A stretch of 64,000 nucleotides of DNA from Psychrobacter sp. PG1 (GTDB lineage: Bacteria; Pseudomonadota; Gammaproteobacteria; Pseudomonadales; Moraxellaceae): assembly GCF_014897815.1 (NCBI RefSeq), contig NZ_JABUZG010000071.1:62001-126000 (forward strand). The letters run 5' to 3'. This document shows positions 1-9,313 of the stretch, piece after piece; within the stretch, counting starts at the first letter, position 1; each line of letters begins with the position of its first letter. Both the position numbers and the translations under genes were made by a program. The notes under the pieces are model-generated. The model did not search any database, was not told the DNA's origin, and saw nothing but the letters and a program-made list of their open reading frames with translations.

Positions 1-86
1 TAAGAATCATAATTTTTCAAAGAACGACAATCCTTTTTCTCATTTCTATTTATCATGTAGATTTATCATTAAATAAGGCAGTTAAT

Positions 87-650
87 ATGCGCTATTGTTT
101 ACAATGCGGTCATGAAGCGGAACGCAAAATACCAGCCACGGATAATATCCCACGCTTGGTATGCCCCAATTGCCACTATATTCACTATGAAAATCCAAAA
201 GTGATTTGTGGCTCACTCGTTGTGCATAAGCATCGGGTACTGCTATGTCGCCGCGCGATCGAGCCACAGTATGGCTTATGGACACTGCCAGCTGGCTTTA
301 TGGAAAATGGCGAAACCATGGCAGAAGGGGCCGCTCGTGAAAGCTTTGAAGAAGCAGAAGCGGTCGTCATCAATCCGCATTTATATTGCTTATATGATAT
401 TCCTGATATCGGGCAAATTTATAGTATCTATATCACTGAGCTAAAAGACGGCGCTTATGGCATCGGCTCTGAAAGTCTCGATTGTGCGTTATTTACCGAA
501 GAAGACATTCCATGGGACAAACTTGCCTTTGAAGCGGTACGTCGCACCCTAAAAAGCTACTTTGCTGACCGCAAGCAATACGATAACCATGAAAATTTCC
601 CTATTCATCAGGATATCATCGGTAAAGACCAAGCGATCAAGCGCTACTAG
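87..650 (+). CDS. NUDIX hydrolase with N-terminal zinc ribbon
   Basis: A 187-residue NUDIX pyrophosphohydrolase, expected to cleave a nucleoside diphosphate linked to another group; the substrate cannot be read from sequence. Seen: an N-terminal Cys4 zinc ribbon (C4-x2-C7 and C26-x2-C29) and a NUDIX box starting at G70, with E76 and the metal-binding core R84-E85-x2-E88-E89. The usual glycine after the EE pair is replaced by glutamate (E91). Zinc ribbon plus NUDIX is the layout of the NudC/YjaD-like and related small families, but the protein is shorter than NudC (about 257 aa) so I do not call it NADH pyrophosphatase. An AAGGCAG-like RBS precedes the ATG. It is a single gene followed by its own terminator. 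Confidence 0.9.
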   Translation: MRYCLQCGHEAERKIPATDNIPRLVCPNCHYIHYENPKVICGSLVVHKHRVLLCRRAIEPQYGLWTLPAGFMENGETMAEGAARESFEEAEAVVINPHLYCLYDIPDIGQIYSIYITELKDGAYGIGSESLDCALFTEEDIPWDKLAFEAVRRTLKSYFADRKQYDNHENFPIHQDIIGKDQAIKRY

Positions 651-709
651 CTCTAAGCATATAAAAAATAACCTTATAAAAAATCGACTGCTTTACAAAA
701 GTGGTTGGT

Positions 710-771
710 AAAAACCATTGATAAGTCTTATGCTAAGTTTTGAATATAGCCACTTATCAATGGTTTTTTAT
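710..771 (+). terminator. Rho-independent terminator with long loop after the NUDIX gene
   Basis: Inverted arms AAAACCATTGATAAG and CTTATCAATGGTTTT, followed by a T run, with an unusually long loop of about 28 nt. It sits 60 bp after the NUDIX stop codon. Confidence 0.75.
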
Positions 772-811
772 TGTCTGAAGTTAATCGTTTAAGCCGACTT
801 GCGAGAATATT

Positions 812-2140
812 ATGCTGACTTTATTGCAACGCTCTTTACCGCTACTACCACTGACCATCGCCATGACTCTAACCAGTATAAGTATCACCAGCCATGCGGA
901 AGATGCACGGTTAACCGCCAAACAATCCGACCCACAAACGCTTGGCTGGATGCAAGGTTTTCCGCCGCCTGCCGATAAACTGATTACTCAACCTTCCTCT
1001 AATTTTTTTAGTTTTCCCAAGCTGCGCTGGACGGTCTGTCATATCCGTGAGTTGATGCCCACCACTGACGTCAGTCGCGGTATCGGTGCGCCTTCCAAGC
1101 TCAGCTATGCGTTAGATAAAAACATCGATGCCATCACCTTTATGCCTACTAACAGTAAGCGCCCGATAACTTGGAAGCAATCACTGGATGCCAATTATAC
1201 TGACGGCATTATGGTCATGCATCATGGGAAGGTGGTATACGAGCGCCAAAATGGCTGCCTCAATGAGCTGGGCAATCATGCGGCGATGTCGATGACCAAA
1301 TCAATGACTGGGCTGTTAGCAGAAATCCTCGTGACCGAAGGTAAGCTTGACGATAAAGCTTTGGTGGCGTCTATCATTCCAGAGCTCAAAAACAGTGGCT
1401 TTGGTGATGCAACCGTACGCCAAGTCATGGACATGACCACAGCGCTCGATTATAGCGAAGACTATGCTGATCCTAATGCCGATATCTGGAAGTATTCAGA
1501 AGCGGCAAGCCCATTACCAAAACCGAAAGACTATAAAGGACCCAATGGTTACTTTGAGTACCTGCAAACAGTTAAGAAGAACGGCGAACATGGGGAAGCA
1601 TTCAACTACCGCACCATTAATAGCGACGCGCTAGGTTGGATTATTTCGCGTACGACTGGTAAAGCGGTGAATGAATTACTCTCGGAACGCATCTGGCAAA
1701 AAATCGGTGCTGAACAAAGCGCCTATATGACGGTCGATGCTAAAGGTACGCCGTTTGCTGGCGGCGGTCTTAGTGCAGGTTTGCATGATATGGCACGCAT
1801 TGGTAGCTTGATGCTCAATAAAGGCGAAATTAATGGTGAGCGCTTATTCCCAGCTGCGGTCGTTGATAATATCGAAGCGGGTGGCGATAAAGAGGCTTTT
1901 GCGAAAGCCGATTATAAGCAGCTGACTAACGGCAGCTACACAAGCATGTGGTGGTTATTTAATAACCCCACGCCCATCTATGCAGCACGCGGCGTCCACG
2001 GTCAAACTGTCTATGTGGATCCAGCAGCTGATATGGTCATCGTTCGTTTTGCGTCATACCCAGACGCCAGTAATGGTAAAATTGACTCTACCTCGCTACC
2101 AGCTTATAAAGCGCTGGCAAATTACTTAATCAAAAAGTAA
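812..2140 (+). CDS. Secreted serine hydrolase, beta-lactamase fold (class C / 6-aminohexanoate-dimer hydrolase-like)
   Basis: A 442-residue exported serine hydrolase. Residues 1-29 form a signal peptide (hydrophobic core ending near SHAEDA). The nucleophile motif SxxK is S160-M-T-K163, followed by a conserved helix as in class C beta-lactamases, EstB esterases and the NylB 6-aminohexanoate-dimer hydrolases. The second motif lies around Y266 (FNYRTINSDALGW), and a C-terminal HGQ replaces the KTG box, as in NylB-type enzymes. Family knowledge suggests amide, ester or peptide hydrolysis in the periplasm; the substrate is unknown, and true beta-lactamase activity is less likely given the absent KTG. 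Monocistronic, convergent with the M16 protease. Confidence 0.88.
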   Translation: MLTLLQRSLPLLPLTIAMTLTSISITSHAEDARLTAKQSDPQTLGWMQGFPPPADKLITQPSSNFFSFPKLRWTVCHIRELMPTTDVSRGIGAPSKLSYALDKNIDAITFMPTNSKRPITWKQSLDANYTDGIMVMHHGKVVYERQNGCLNELGNHAAMSMTKSMTGLLAEILVTEGKLDDKALVASIIPELKNSGFGDATVRQVMDMTTALDYSEDYADPNADIWKYSEAASPLPKPKDYKGPNGYFEYLQTVKKNGEHGEAFNYRTINSDALGWIISRTTGKAVNELLSERIWQKIGAEQSAYMTVDAKGTPFAGGGLSAGLHDMARIGSLMLNKGEINGERLFPAAVVDNIEAGGDKEAFAKADYKQLTNGSYTSMWWLFNNPTPIYAARGVHGQTVYVDPAADMVIVRFASYPDASNGKIDSTSLPAYKALANYLIKK

Positions 2141-2195
2141 GCCTTTAAAAAACCAGTCTCTAAGAAATAGCGCTTTAAAAGACTCACCCAAAATA

Positions 2196-2238
2196 AAAAC
2201 CGCCGCTTTCAATATAAATACTGAAAGCGGCGGTTTTT
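2196..2238. terminator. Bidirectional terminator between serine hydrolase and M16 protease genes
   Basis: A 16-bp perfect stem (AAAACCGCCGCTTTCA and its complement) with a 10-nt loop, flanked by A and T runs, so it can serve both converging genes. Confidence 0.92.
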
Positions 2239-2271
2239 TTATAATAATTAAATCAGCAGACTTGAAGAAGA

Positions 2272-5200
2272 TTAGCTTTTAATTTTACAAACGTTAAAGC
2301 CTAACTCTTTTACCGCTGCTTCTTTATCATAAGGTGCGAGTACTGCCCGCACGTGTTTTTGACCTTGTAGATATTGCTTAGCAACGCGCTGCAAGTCTGC
2401 CACGGTCACAGCCAATATTGAGGCACGCATTTTACGCTGCCACTCTACACCGCGATGATGCAAATCTGCAAAGCAGGCTTTAACCGCCTCCCCTGCTGGA
2501 GAGCCTGGCTTATCCATACCTGAGATAATACCTAAGATGGCTTCTTCTAACTGCTCGTCCGTTTGCGGCTCATTCAATAGCCACTCGATACTGGCATCGA
2601 AGTGCGCAAAAGTTTCAGCACACTGCGGGTCACGGTAGCTAAAGAACTTAAAGGCACAGGCATTGGCATCGTAGCCCGCACCGCCGCCATAAGCACCGCC
2701 GCGCTCACGAATAGCGCTATGCAGATAACCATTGCGTAGATAAGGCGCTAATACCATCAAGGCTGCCGTATCAGGATGATCAGCCGCTGGCACGGTATAA
2801 GCACTGGCATTATGATAGACGTTGGTTGGCACTAACCACGCCAAGTCTTCAACATCGAGCACCACATCACTTTCTAGCGCTTCGACCGCGTCTTTATCAC
2901 CATTTAACGCCGTATCAAGTTGCAATTCGGCAAACTCGCTTGGAATATTGGCGTCGATACTTGCATCAGCATTTTTTAACTGCGCTGCAATTTTTGGCGC
3001 TTGACTGTCTTTCCAGCTATCAACGATTAAATTGCTTAAGCGTTCAGTTTGCTCCGCTTCACAGATGATGACGGCATGCTTAGGTAAACTGATTAAACGT
3101 TGATGTAAGTCCATCAAGCTGGTTGCAAGTTTATCCCACTGTGCATCATCGCTACTGGCATGGGTCAAGAAGTCTTTTAGCGCGTTCAATGCTGGCAGAC
3201 CACTGCGTACATATTCTAACTGCGCTTGACGACTCATACCACGGCTGGCGGTTTGCATGGCATAAGAATGCCCTGAACCAGCAAGGTTTGATTGCCAACC
3301 TGCTTGACGCTGCTGCAAGATTTCTTTGATACGATCATGCTCACTAAAGATACTGTGTTCCATGACTTCTTTGAGCAACTCAATCGCTTCAGGTTTACGA
3401 TTCAGCGCGCGCGTTGCCACCACAAAGTAGCTGCTAATCGCTTGGCTGTCATCGACATTGGTACGCTGGCTGATTCTAGCAGTCACCCCTGATGAATGCG
3501 CCGCTTGTTTGGCCTGCATTTCGTGAGCGCTGAGCGAATCTGTACCTAGCTCTGACAATAAGCTTAAATAAATAGGCAATAGCGGATGATTAATGACTTC
3601 ATTAACGGGTAGCTCGCTTGTATCCTCATTACCAATCGCATCAGTCAACGGTACAATTATTTGATAATAATATAAGCCGTTAGTGCCCGCTTCATATTCA
3701 AATAACGTACTTTCTTTGCCGCTCAAATTAATCTGCTTTTGCGTGCCTTGTTTAAAGCTGATATCGGTCGGTACGTCTTCTAAACCCACTTTTGGCAATA
3801 GGCTTAAATCATCAGGCGCTGCTTGGCGCGCTGCCAAATCAAGCGCTTGTTGTTTTAAGATAGCTTTATCATCAGCGGTCAAATCCATCTCGATGGTATC
3901 AAGACGAGTCTGCTCAGCTGCCGCCAAACGGGCGGATTTTTCACTATCAGGCGTCATGGTCACACGCACACGATGCTGATTATCAAGCAAATGAGTCTTG
4001 ATTAAATTCGGTAACCATTGCGCATCTTTTACTTGCTCACGTAGCCACTGCAAATGCTCATCAACTTCCCAGACATCGATAGGATTACCATCATGAATGG
4101 CAGTGCTAAAGCCTTCTAGCATGAGATTTAGACCATAGGGCATGCTATCGCCGCCGATATGGCGCTGATCGATCTCGATTTGATGCAGAATCGTCTCAAT
4201 CGTTTCATCATCAATCGGTTTGCTCGCCACTTGTGTAAGCAAATCAATAATGCCCTGTTCTACCGCTTCGGCGTGTTCAGGGTTTGAACCGCGCAGACCG
4301 GTATAAAAGACCATTTCATAATGACTGTCATCCAGCCCTAGTAGCGGACTTGGTGCTTTACCAAGTGGATGGCTATCCAAATAAGCACGTAACGGTGAGC
4401 CAGCATGTTCAACCAACACGCCTTCTAATAAACGCAATGCTAAACGCTGCTTCGGATCAGTAATCGATGGTAATAACCATGCAATCACATGATGCGTTTG
4501 GTCAGGCCCTGCTTCGTCAGCCGTATAAGTATCAACCGCACTAATCGGTGCAGACAGGCGTTTTTCAGGACGTGAGACGTGTTTTTTACCTGCTTCAAAC
4601 TGAATCAAGGCATCTTCATGGATTTTGGCTTGGGTTTCAGCGACTGGAATATTACCAAAGCTCATAATCACGCTGTTTGATGGATGATAATGACTCTGAT
4701 GAAATTCAACCAGCTCAGTATGGGTCAAGTCAGGAATATCGGCAGGATCGCCGCCCGAATTATAGTGATACGTCGTCGTTGGGAATAAATGATGGGCGAC
4801 CGTATGATACAACTGGTCAATCTCACCACTCATTGCGCCTTTCATTTCATTAAAAACGATGCCTTTAAATTGCGGCTTGTCATTTTCGTCTAACTCTACA
4901 CGAATGCCTTCTTGGGCAAAATCCAGCGGATGAATATTTGGAAAAAACGAGGCATCCAAATAAACGGCAAGCAAGTTAAAATAGTCGTTTTTATTTTGCG
5001 TCGCATACGGATAAGCTGTCCAATCAGCTGCTGTCATCGCATTCATAAAGGTATTAAGCGAACGCTTAATCATTGAGAAAAACGGGTCACGGACGGGGAA
5101 CTTTTCAGAGCCACATAAAGCCACGTGCTCTAAAATATGCGCCTCACCTTTTGAATCCATTGGCTGAGTACGAAAACCAACCAAAAAGGCATTTTCGTCA

Positions 5201-5349
5201 CTCGGATGTGCCAAGTGGTAATGCATCGCGCCTGTTTTGACGTGTTGGCTTATTAATACGTCCATCGACAATGCATCGATATGGCGGTGCTCAATCAGCT
5301 CAAAGGCAGGATGCAAAGTTAGATCAGTAGTAGATAACGTGTCGGTCAT
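2272..5349 (-). CDS. M16 family zinc metalloprotease, PreP/falcilysin-like (M16C)
   Basis: A 1025-residue single-chain insulinase-family peptidase. The inverted zinc motif HxxEH is H71-I-L-E74-H75, and the distal zinc ligand is E168 in the sequence VFNEMKG. Length and the VFNEMKGAMS motif fit the M16C subfamily, whose best known members are mitochondrial/plastid presequence protease PreP and falcilysin; these enclose and degrade short unstructured peptides. The C-terminal half holds the second pair of M16-like domains, with the Gly/Tyr-rich GGAYGGGAGYDA segment typical of substrate binding. No signal peptide is seen, so cytoplasmic peptide turnover is inferred. The start ATG is preceded by AAGGAAAATT. 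Confidence 0.92.
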   Translation of the reverse strand: MTDTLSTTDLTLHPAFELIEHRHIDALSMDVLISQHVKTGAMHYHLAHPSDENAFLVGFRTQPMDSKGEAHILEHVALCGSEKFPVRDPFFSMIKRSLNTFMNAMTAADWTAYPYATQNKNDYFNLLAVYLDASFFPNIHPLDFAQEGIRVELDENDKPQFKGIVFNEMKGAMSGEIDQLYHTVAHHLFPTTTYHYNSGGDPADIPDLTHTELVEFHQSHYHPSNSVIMSFGNIPVAETQAKIHEDALIQFEAGKKHVSRPEKRLSAPISAVDTYTADEAGPDQTHHVIAWLLPSITDPKQRLALRLLEGVLVEHAGSPLRAYLDSHPLGKAPSPLLGLDDSHYEMVFYTGLRGSNPEHAEAVEQGIIDLLTQVASKPIDDETIETILHQIEIDQRHIGGDSMPYGLNLMLEGFSTAIHDGNPIDVWEVDEHLQWLREQVKDAQWLPNLIKTHLLDNQHRVRVTMTPDSEKSARLAAAEQTRLDTIEMDLTADDKAILKQQALDLAARQAAPDDLSLLPKVGLEDVPTDISFKQGTQKQINLSGKESTLFEYEAGTNGLYYYQIIVPLTDAIGNEDTSELPVNEVINHPLLPIYLSLLSELGTDSLSAHEMQAKQAAHSSGVTARISQRTNVDDSQAISSYFVVATRALNRKPEAIELLKEVMEHSIFSEHDRIKEILQQRQAGWQSNLAGSGHSYAMQTASRGMSRQAQLEYVRSGLPALNALKDFLTHASSDDAQWDKLATSLMDLHQRLISLPKHAVIICEAEQTERLSNLIVDSWKDSQAPKIAAQLKNADASIDANIPSEFAELQLDTALNGDKDAVEALESDVVLDVEDLAWLVPTNVYHNASAYTVPAADHPDTAALMVLAPYLRNGYLHSAIRERGGAYGGGAGYDANACAFKFFSYRDPQCAETFAHFDASIEWLLNEPQTDEQLEEAILGIISGMDKPGSPAGEAVKACFADLHHRGVEWQRKMRASILAVTVADLQRVAKQYLQGQKHVRAVLAPYDKEAAVKELGFNVCKIKS

Positions 5350-5786
5350 AATTTTCCTTATGGATTGCTCTAATTTTATTTAGAATAATATGCGATTAAT
5401 GACTAAATATAGCCAGTGGCGATAAAATAAAATCGGAGTAAACAATAGATAAATAGTGTATTTAATACTTATCGTAGGGTCTTTTTTATATGATAATTAT
5501 ATAAAAATATTGTGAGTTTTATTGTGATTAACTTATGAGTAATATTCAAATTTAATGGCATGTACCCGTGCATCATTTTAAATGATAGCAATGCGCTGGT
5601 ATAAATTAAAAAGAATTTGCCTAACGGAATTAGATGGGGTTCGCACCTTCATAAGTCAAGATACTGTAGTAATAAAAATGACCAATATGGCAGAATGTCG
5701 GATTTTCACAAAGCGAACTCAAAGCTTACTTAACAGCAGCCATCAGTAATGCTATAGTTAAAATTATCTGTCACAAGGAGCCGCTC
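5350..5786. other. Intergenic region between divergent M16 protease and universal stress protein genes
   Basis: About 440 bp, AT-rich, holding the promoters of two divergent genes. I see no convincing ORF, tRNA or hairpin terminator. A GGTTCGCACC stretch near 5639 resembles a tRNA T-arm, but no acceptor or anticodon arms accompany it. Confidence 0.5.
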
Positions 5787-6248
5787 ATGAGTTACGAACA
5801 TATTTTATTGGTCACCGACTTAATGTCCGATGCTGATGTGGTCGCCCAAAAGGCCAAACGTATCGTCGAGAATCGTCCTAACGCTAAGTTATCGGTATTA
5901 CATATCGTCAAAGATACCATGGTTGGCTTTGGCTATGAGCTGGTGCCAGCCTCCAGCTTATACGATGAGATTGACGATGAACGCTGTCAGGAAGCGCGTG
6001 CCAAACTGGCACAGTTTCTGGAGCGTAATGACCTACATGCGGTGAATTCTGAAGTGACCACTGCCATCTCTAACAGTGAAGGCATCGTCAACTATTGCCA
6101 CAAGCATGACGTTGATTTGTTAGTCATCGGTCGTCATGAACGCCATGGTATCGCCGCTTGGCTCAGTGGCGCGACGGCAGATAATATCTTGCCTAACGTC
6201 CCATGCGATAGCTTGGTCGTAAGACTGGATAAACCCGTTAATAAGTAG
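5787..6248 (+). CDS. Universal stress protein (UspA family)
   Basis: A 153-residue single-domain Usp protein. It opens with the typical strand (SYEHILLVTDLMSDADVVAQKA) and ends with the ATP-binding glycine signature: VIGRHERHGIAAWLSGATADNIL fits G-x2-G-x9-G-(S/T) loosely. Closest in style to the gammaproteobacterial UspA subgroup, which often dimerises and responds to starvation and other stress. Preceded by a good RBS (AAGGAG 8 nt before the ATG). Monocistronic, followed by an A-rich tandem repeat and a terminator. Confidence 0.9.
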   Translation: MSYEHILLVTDLMSDADVVAQKAKRIVENRPNAKLSVLHIVKDTMVGFGYELVPASSLYDEIDDERCQEARAKLAQFLERNDLHAVNSEVTTAISNSEGIVNYCHKHDVDLLVIGRHERHGIAAWLSGATADNILPNVPCDSLVVRLDKPVNK

Positions 6249-6287
6249 TTTAAAAAAAGACTTAACGTTGTTTCCAAGTTAGTTAAA

Positions 6288-6350
6288 GCTATTAAAAAAA
6301 CTATTAAAAAAACTATTAAAAAAGCTCATTAAAAAAGCTCATTAAAAAAA
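6288..6350. repeat. Imperfect A-rich tandem repeat after the usp gene
   Basis: Three units close to CTATTAAAAAAA followed by two units of GCTCATTAAAAAA, then the terminator stem. The period is 12-13 bp. It resembles a terminator flank expanded by slippage. Confidence 0.8.
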
Positions 6351-6379
6351 GCGCATTGTCTGACAGTGCGCTTTTTTAT
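6344..6379. terminator. Terminator of the universal stress protein gene
   Basis: AAAAAAGCGCA and TGCGCTTTTTT arms with inner GTC/GAC pairing, ending in a T run. It works for the + strand gene and could also act on the LysR gene arriving from the other side. Confidence 0.85.
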
Positions 6380-6382
6380 TAC

Positions 6383-6556
6383 TAGGGCGTGTCTTCATTT
6401 CAAAAATGGTGATAAAAATGAGATAAATTGCCGTCAAACAAGGAAAATAGCGCAGATAATATCGGGATATTAACCAGCTATTTGACGATGTTTGGCAAGA
6501 TTTAGCCATTTTTAGCCCATTTAGAGGACTATCGAGTGAATTGAAGACACGCCCTA
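6383..6556. mobile_element. MITE-like palindromic element with GGGCGTGTCTTC ends
   Basis: A 174-bp non-coding element with perfect 15-bp terminal inverted repeats (TAGGGCGTGTCTTCA at left, its complement at right), including a flanking TA that may be a target duplication. The interior is also nested-palindromic: AAAAATGG near the left pairs with CCATTTTT near the right, CAAACA with TGTTTG, ATAGC with GCTAT, and an AATATC/GATATT apex. Shorter relatives with the same ends occur at 44086-44126 and 58379-58427. No transposase is present, so it would be a non-autonomous element mobilised in trans (inference). Confidence 0.75.
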
Positions 6557-6605
6557 ATTAAAATAGTAGATATTCTCGCTAATACCTCTATATTTATCAC
6601 TAAAA

Positions 6606-7541
6606 TTAATCTTCTGTCAAAATATCAATAAAGCTTTGCCAAATCGGGCTTTGATGGCGGGCTTTATGCCACACTAGCCACCAAGTCCGTGACAAATCGA
6701 TGCCCGCGACTTTCACCTGTACCAGCGCTCCTGCTGTCAGCTCTGCCTGAATGACATGCTGTGATAAACAGCCAAGACCAATATCTGCACTCACCATATG
6801 CTTAATAGCTTCCGACTGCTGAATCGCCATCACAATTTCCGCATCAGGCAAATGCTTGAGCAGCTGCTCGTCAATAATTTGCCGGGTACCTGACCCTGCC
6901 TCTCGTACCAATAGCGGCAGTTTTGCCAGTTGTGCAATGCTAAGCTCGTAGCAATTATCCGCATCGTTATACGCGGCCATGCCTGTCAACCATTTGCTAT
7001 CGCGCTTGGTAAAGATCATCAAGGTATCTGTCCGCCACGCACGCTGCTCAATGACTTTCATATCTGTCGGGCGCGGCATACCCTCTACGAGCGCAATATC
7101 AATATTTAATTGTTCAACTTCGCTGACCACTTCTTGAGTATTGGCGATATACATATCGATATGGGCATCGGGTAGCGTCGCATATAGCTTGGCAAGCAGC
7201 GGTGGCAGTACATAATTACCGATGGTGGTACTGGCACCGATATGAATCTGCCCTGCCTGATGCTTATGATAATGCTCCAGTGTCAAAGCCTGCCCTAGGA
7301 TAGCTTGTGCCTGTATATAAATAGGATGAGCATTGGGGTGCTGATTGAGCCTACGCCCGACCCGCTCAAACAATGGCATTTGCAGCCTTGCTTCTAATTC
7401 TGTCAGCGCACTACTGACCGCCGACTGCGATAAATGCAGCACTTCACTGGCACGACTGGTGCTACCCGTTTGATAGATACTGACAAACACCGATAATTGC
7501 TTGAGGGTAATCTTTGGTAATACCTGCATGGCTTTTTTCAT
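6606..7541 (-). CDS. LysR family transcriptional regulator, probable regulator of the adjacent YeiH-type exporter
   Basis: A 311-residue LysR-type regulator. The N-terminal winged helix-turn-helix spans about residues 12-70 (LKQLSVFVSIYQTGSTSRAS, then HLSQSAVSSALTELEARL), followed by a periplasmic-binding-like effector domain from about residue 90 to 300. It is transcribed divergently from the yeiH homologue with a 209-bp shared intergenic region, the usual arrangement of a LysR gene and its target. In E. coli the LysR-type YeiE is the neighbour of yeiH, which supports the pairing. The effector is unknown; sulfur or sulfite-related signals are only a guess. Confidence 0.92.
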   Translation of the reverse strand: MKKAMQVLPKITLKQLSVFVSIYQTGSTSRASEVLHLSQSAVSSALTELEARLQMPLFERVGRRLNQHPNAHPIYIQAQAILGQALTLEHYHKHQAGQIHIGASTTIGNYVLPPLLAKLYATLPDAHIDMYIANTQEVVSEVEQLNIDIALVEGMPRPTDMKVIEQRAWRTDTLMIFTKRDSKWLTGMAAYNDADNCYELSIAQLAKLPLLVREAGSGTRQIIDEQLLKHLPDAEIVMAIQQSEAIKHMVSADIGLGCLSQHVIQAELTAGALVQVKVAGIDLSRTWWLVWHKARHQSPIWQSFIDILTED

Positions 7542-7691
7542 AATTTCTCTGACGCCCTATCCTATTGATACAACCTAAAAATCACCTGTTATTTTAAAAG
7601 CCCCTCTTTTTAACCTAAAGACTTTCTATTGACCTAAAAAATCGATAGTTTATATCTTATTAATCTGTTTTTATTATAAATTAGTCTGTCT

Positions 7692-7716
7692 TATAATGTC
7701 TATTCATAAGCTTATG
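7692..7716. promoter_or_regulatory. Candidate -10 element and LysR-type operator upstream of the yeiH homologue
   Basis: TATAAT at 7692-7697 reads toward the exporter gene, and the perfect palindrome CATAAGCTTATG lies at 7705-7716, between it and the ATG at 7751. LysR proteins commonly bind dyads in such divergent regions. No good -35 box is visible at 17 bp, which would fit activator dependence. Confidence 0.4.
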
Positions 7717-7750
7717 CTTATTTCGATTATAGATAATAGGACAGCCAGTC

Positions 7751-8833
7751 ATGTACGCCTTGACCCAATCAATTAATAACTATTTTCCACGCAGCCGCCA
7801 TCTAGCAGGGCTTATCGTCGTGCTGATTGGTAGCTTATTTTGCTTATGGCTCAATACTAGCGTAAACACATGGACAGATGGACGTATCGTTGGCTTGTCT
7901 TCTTTAACTTTAGCCATTCTCATTGGAATGATACTGGGTAATACGGTCTATCCTAACCTTGCTGAGCGCTTAAATGTTGGCGTGGCATTTGCCAAAGGTC
8001 AAATATTGCGCCTCGCCATCATGTTTTATGGCTTTAAGTTAACCCTAACCCAAGTATCAAGTGTCGGACTGTCTGCAGTGATGAGCGATGCGTTGGTATT
8101 GACATCGACCTTTTTACTCACCTATTGGATAGGTACCCGATGGTTAAAAGTCGATAAACAAACGACGCTATTGATTGGGTCAGGCGCAAGCATTTGCGGT
8201 GCCGCCGCGGTGATTGCCGCCGAGCCTGTGGTCAAGGCGGAAGCCCACAAAGTCACTATCGCTGTGGCGACAGTGGTGGTCTTTGGTACGGTTGCGATGC
8301 TGCTCTATCCGTTTTTATACCATCTTGGTTGGTTGCAACCTTGGCTAAATGCTCAGCAGTACGGGATTTATACGGGTTCCACCATTCATGAAGTGGCGCA
8401 AGTCGTCGTCGCTGGTAACGCAGTCAGTCCCGAAGTGGGTGACACAGCGGTTGTCACCAAGATGATACGCGTCATGATGCTTGCCCCTTTTTTACTTATT
8501 TTATCGTTTGCCCTAACCAAAGGTAGCAGCGACAATGGCAAAAAACCATCGTTTATAAATCGCGTCCAACAAGTCAAAGTTCCTTGGTTTGCCTTTATAT
8601 TTATTGCCATCGTTTTACTACACACTTGGGTGCCGATGACCGCAAGCTTTGAGCGTAGTATGGTGATGCTAGACGATGTGCTGCTTACCATGGCGATGTT
8701 TGCGCTTGGTCTAACCACGCATTTGGGCGCTATTAAACAAGCTGGCGTTAAACCCCTTATCTTAGGGGCGATTATGTTTGCTTGGCTGATCGTTGGCGGT
8801 GGATTGATTAATATTGGTATCAGTTTTTTATAA
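7751..8833 (+). CDS. YeiH/UPF0324 family putative sulfate exporter-like membrane protein
   Basis: A 360-residue polytopic inner-membrane protein with about ten hydrophobic segments. The signature region GSGASICGAAAVIAAEPVVKAE and the later STIHEVAQVVVAGNAV match the UPF0324/YeiH family, annotated as putative sulfate exporters, although the transport substrate is poorly established. Start chosen at the ATG preceded by AATAGGACAGCC. Divergent LysR gene upstream and a strong terminator downstream make it a single-gene unit under local control. Confidence 0.9.
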   Translation: MYALTQSINNYFPRSRHLAGLIVVLIGSLFCLWLNTSVNTWTDGRIVGLSSLTLAILIGMILGNTVYPNLAERLNVGVAFAKGQILRLAIMFYGFKLTLTQVSSVGLSAVMSDALVLTSTFLLTYWIGTRWLKVDKQTTLLIGSGASICGAAAVIAAEPVVKAEAHKVTIAVATVVVFGTVAMLLYPFLYHLGWLQPWLNAQQYGIYTGSTIHEVAQVVVAGNAVSPEVGDTAVVTKMIRVMMLAPFLLILSFALTKGSSDNGKKPSFINRVQQVKVPWFAFIFIAIVLLHTWVPMTASFERSMVMLDDVLLTMAMFALGLTTHLGAIKQAGVKPLILGAIMFAWLIVGGGLINIGISFL

Positions 8834-8885
8834 AACGCTCATTTCTATGATGGCTTGCCCACTATAAATTTATGCAGAATCAACA

Positions 8886-8920
8886 AAGCCTACGACTATA
8901 CTAGTCGTAGGCTTTTTTAT
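8886..8920 (+). terminator. Terminator of the yeiH homologue
   Basis: AAAGCCTACGAC and GTCGTAGGCTTT arms with a 7-nt loop and a T run. Confidence 0.92.
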
Positions 8921-8944
8921 AAGTAATCTACACCAAATTTTAGA

Positions 8945-8980
8945 CGAAAAAAAACGAACCCGAAGGTTCGCTTTTTTTTC
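8945..8980 (-). terminator. Terminator of the cold-shock gene
   Basis: AAAAAAAACGAACC, CGAA tetraloop, GGTTCG followed by a T run. The symmetric A/T flanks make it usable on either strand; it lies 30 bp past the cold-shock stop. Confidence 0.88.
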
Positions 8981-9009
8981 ATCTTGCTCTAAGTGTCTAT
9001 AAAGACAAA

Positions 9010-9219
9010 TTAGATAGCAACGATGTTATGGGCTTGTGGGCCTTTTTGACCTTGAGTTACAGTGAACTCAACTTCTTGGCCTTCAGCCAAAGTTTTGAAA
9101 CCTGAACCAGTGATTTCGCTGTAATGAGCAAAAACGTCTGCGCCAGTTTCTGGAGCGATAAAACCAAAGCCTTTAGCTTCGTTGAACCACTTAACTGTAC
9201 CTTTTTGAACGTCTGACAT
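9010..9219 (-). CDS. Cold-shock domain protein (CspA family)
   Basis: A 69-residue single cold-shock domain that binds single-stranded RNA/DNA and acts as an RNA chaperone. RNP1 is KGFGFI (residues 16-21) and RNP2 is VFAHY (29-33), both intact. The length is typical of CspA proteins. The leader is long: a TATAAT on the minus strand at 9308-9313 would start a transcript about 80 nt before the ATG, consistent with leader-mediated thermoregulation known in csp genes (inference). RBS AGGA precedes the ATG. Confidence 0.96.
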   Translation of the reverse strand: MSDVQKGTVKWFNEAKGFGFIAPETGADVFAHYSEITGSGFKTLAEGQEVEFTVTQGQKGPQAHNIVAI

Positions 9220-9307
9220 AATATAATCCTACTTTTAAATTTATTAATGGCCTAGTGACCGATAACGCTTGCAAATAGCTACTGAACGATAAATATTAAA
9301 ACGAAGG

Positions 9308-9313
9308 ATTATA
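9308..9313 (-). promoter_or_regulatory. Candidate -10 box for the cold-shock gene
   Basis: Perfect TATAAT on the minus strand, about 95 bp before the start codon. No consensus -35 was found at the right distance, so confidence is limited. Confidence 0.4.

Noticed and set aside
812..2140. True class C beta-lactamase resistance gene
   Set aside because: The KTG box is missing and an HGQ motif is present, fitting a NylB/EstB-like hydrolase.
5630..5660. GGTTCGCACC stretch resembling a tRNA T-arm
   Set aside because: No matching acceptor, D or anticodon arms around it.
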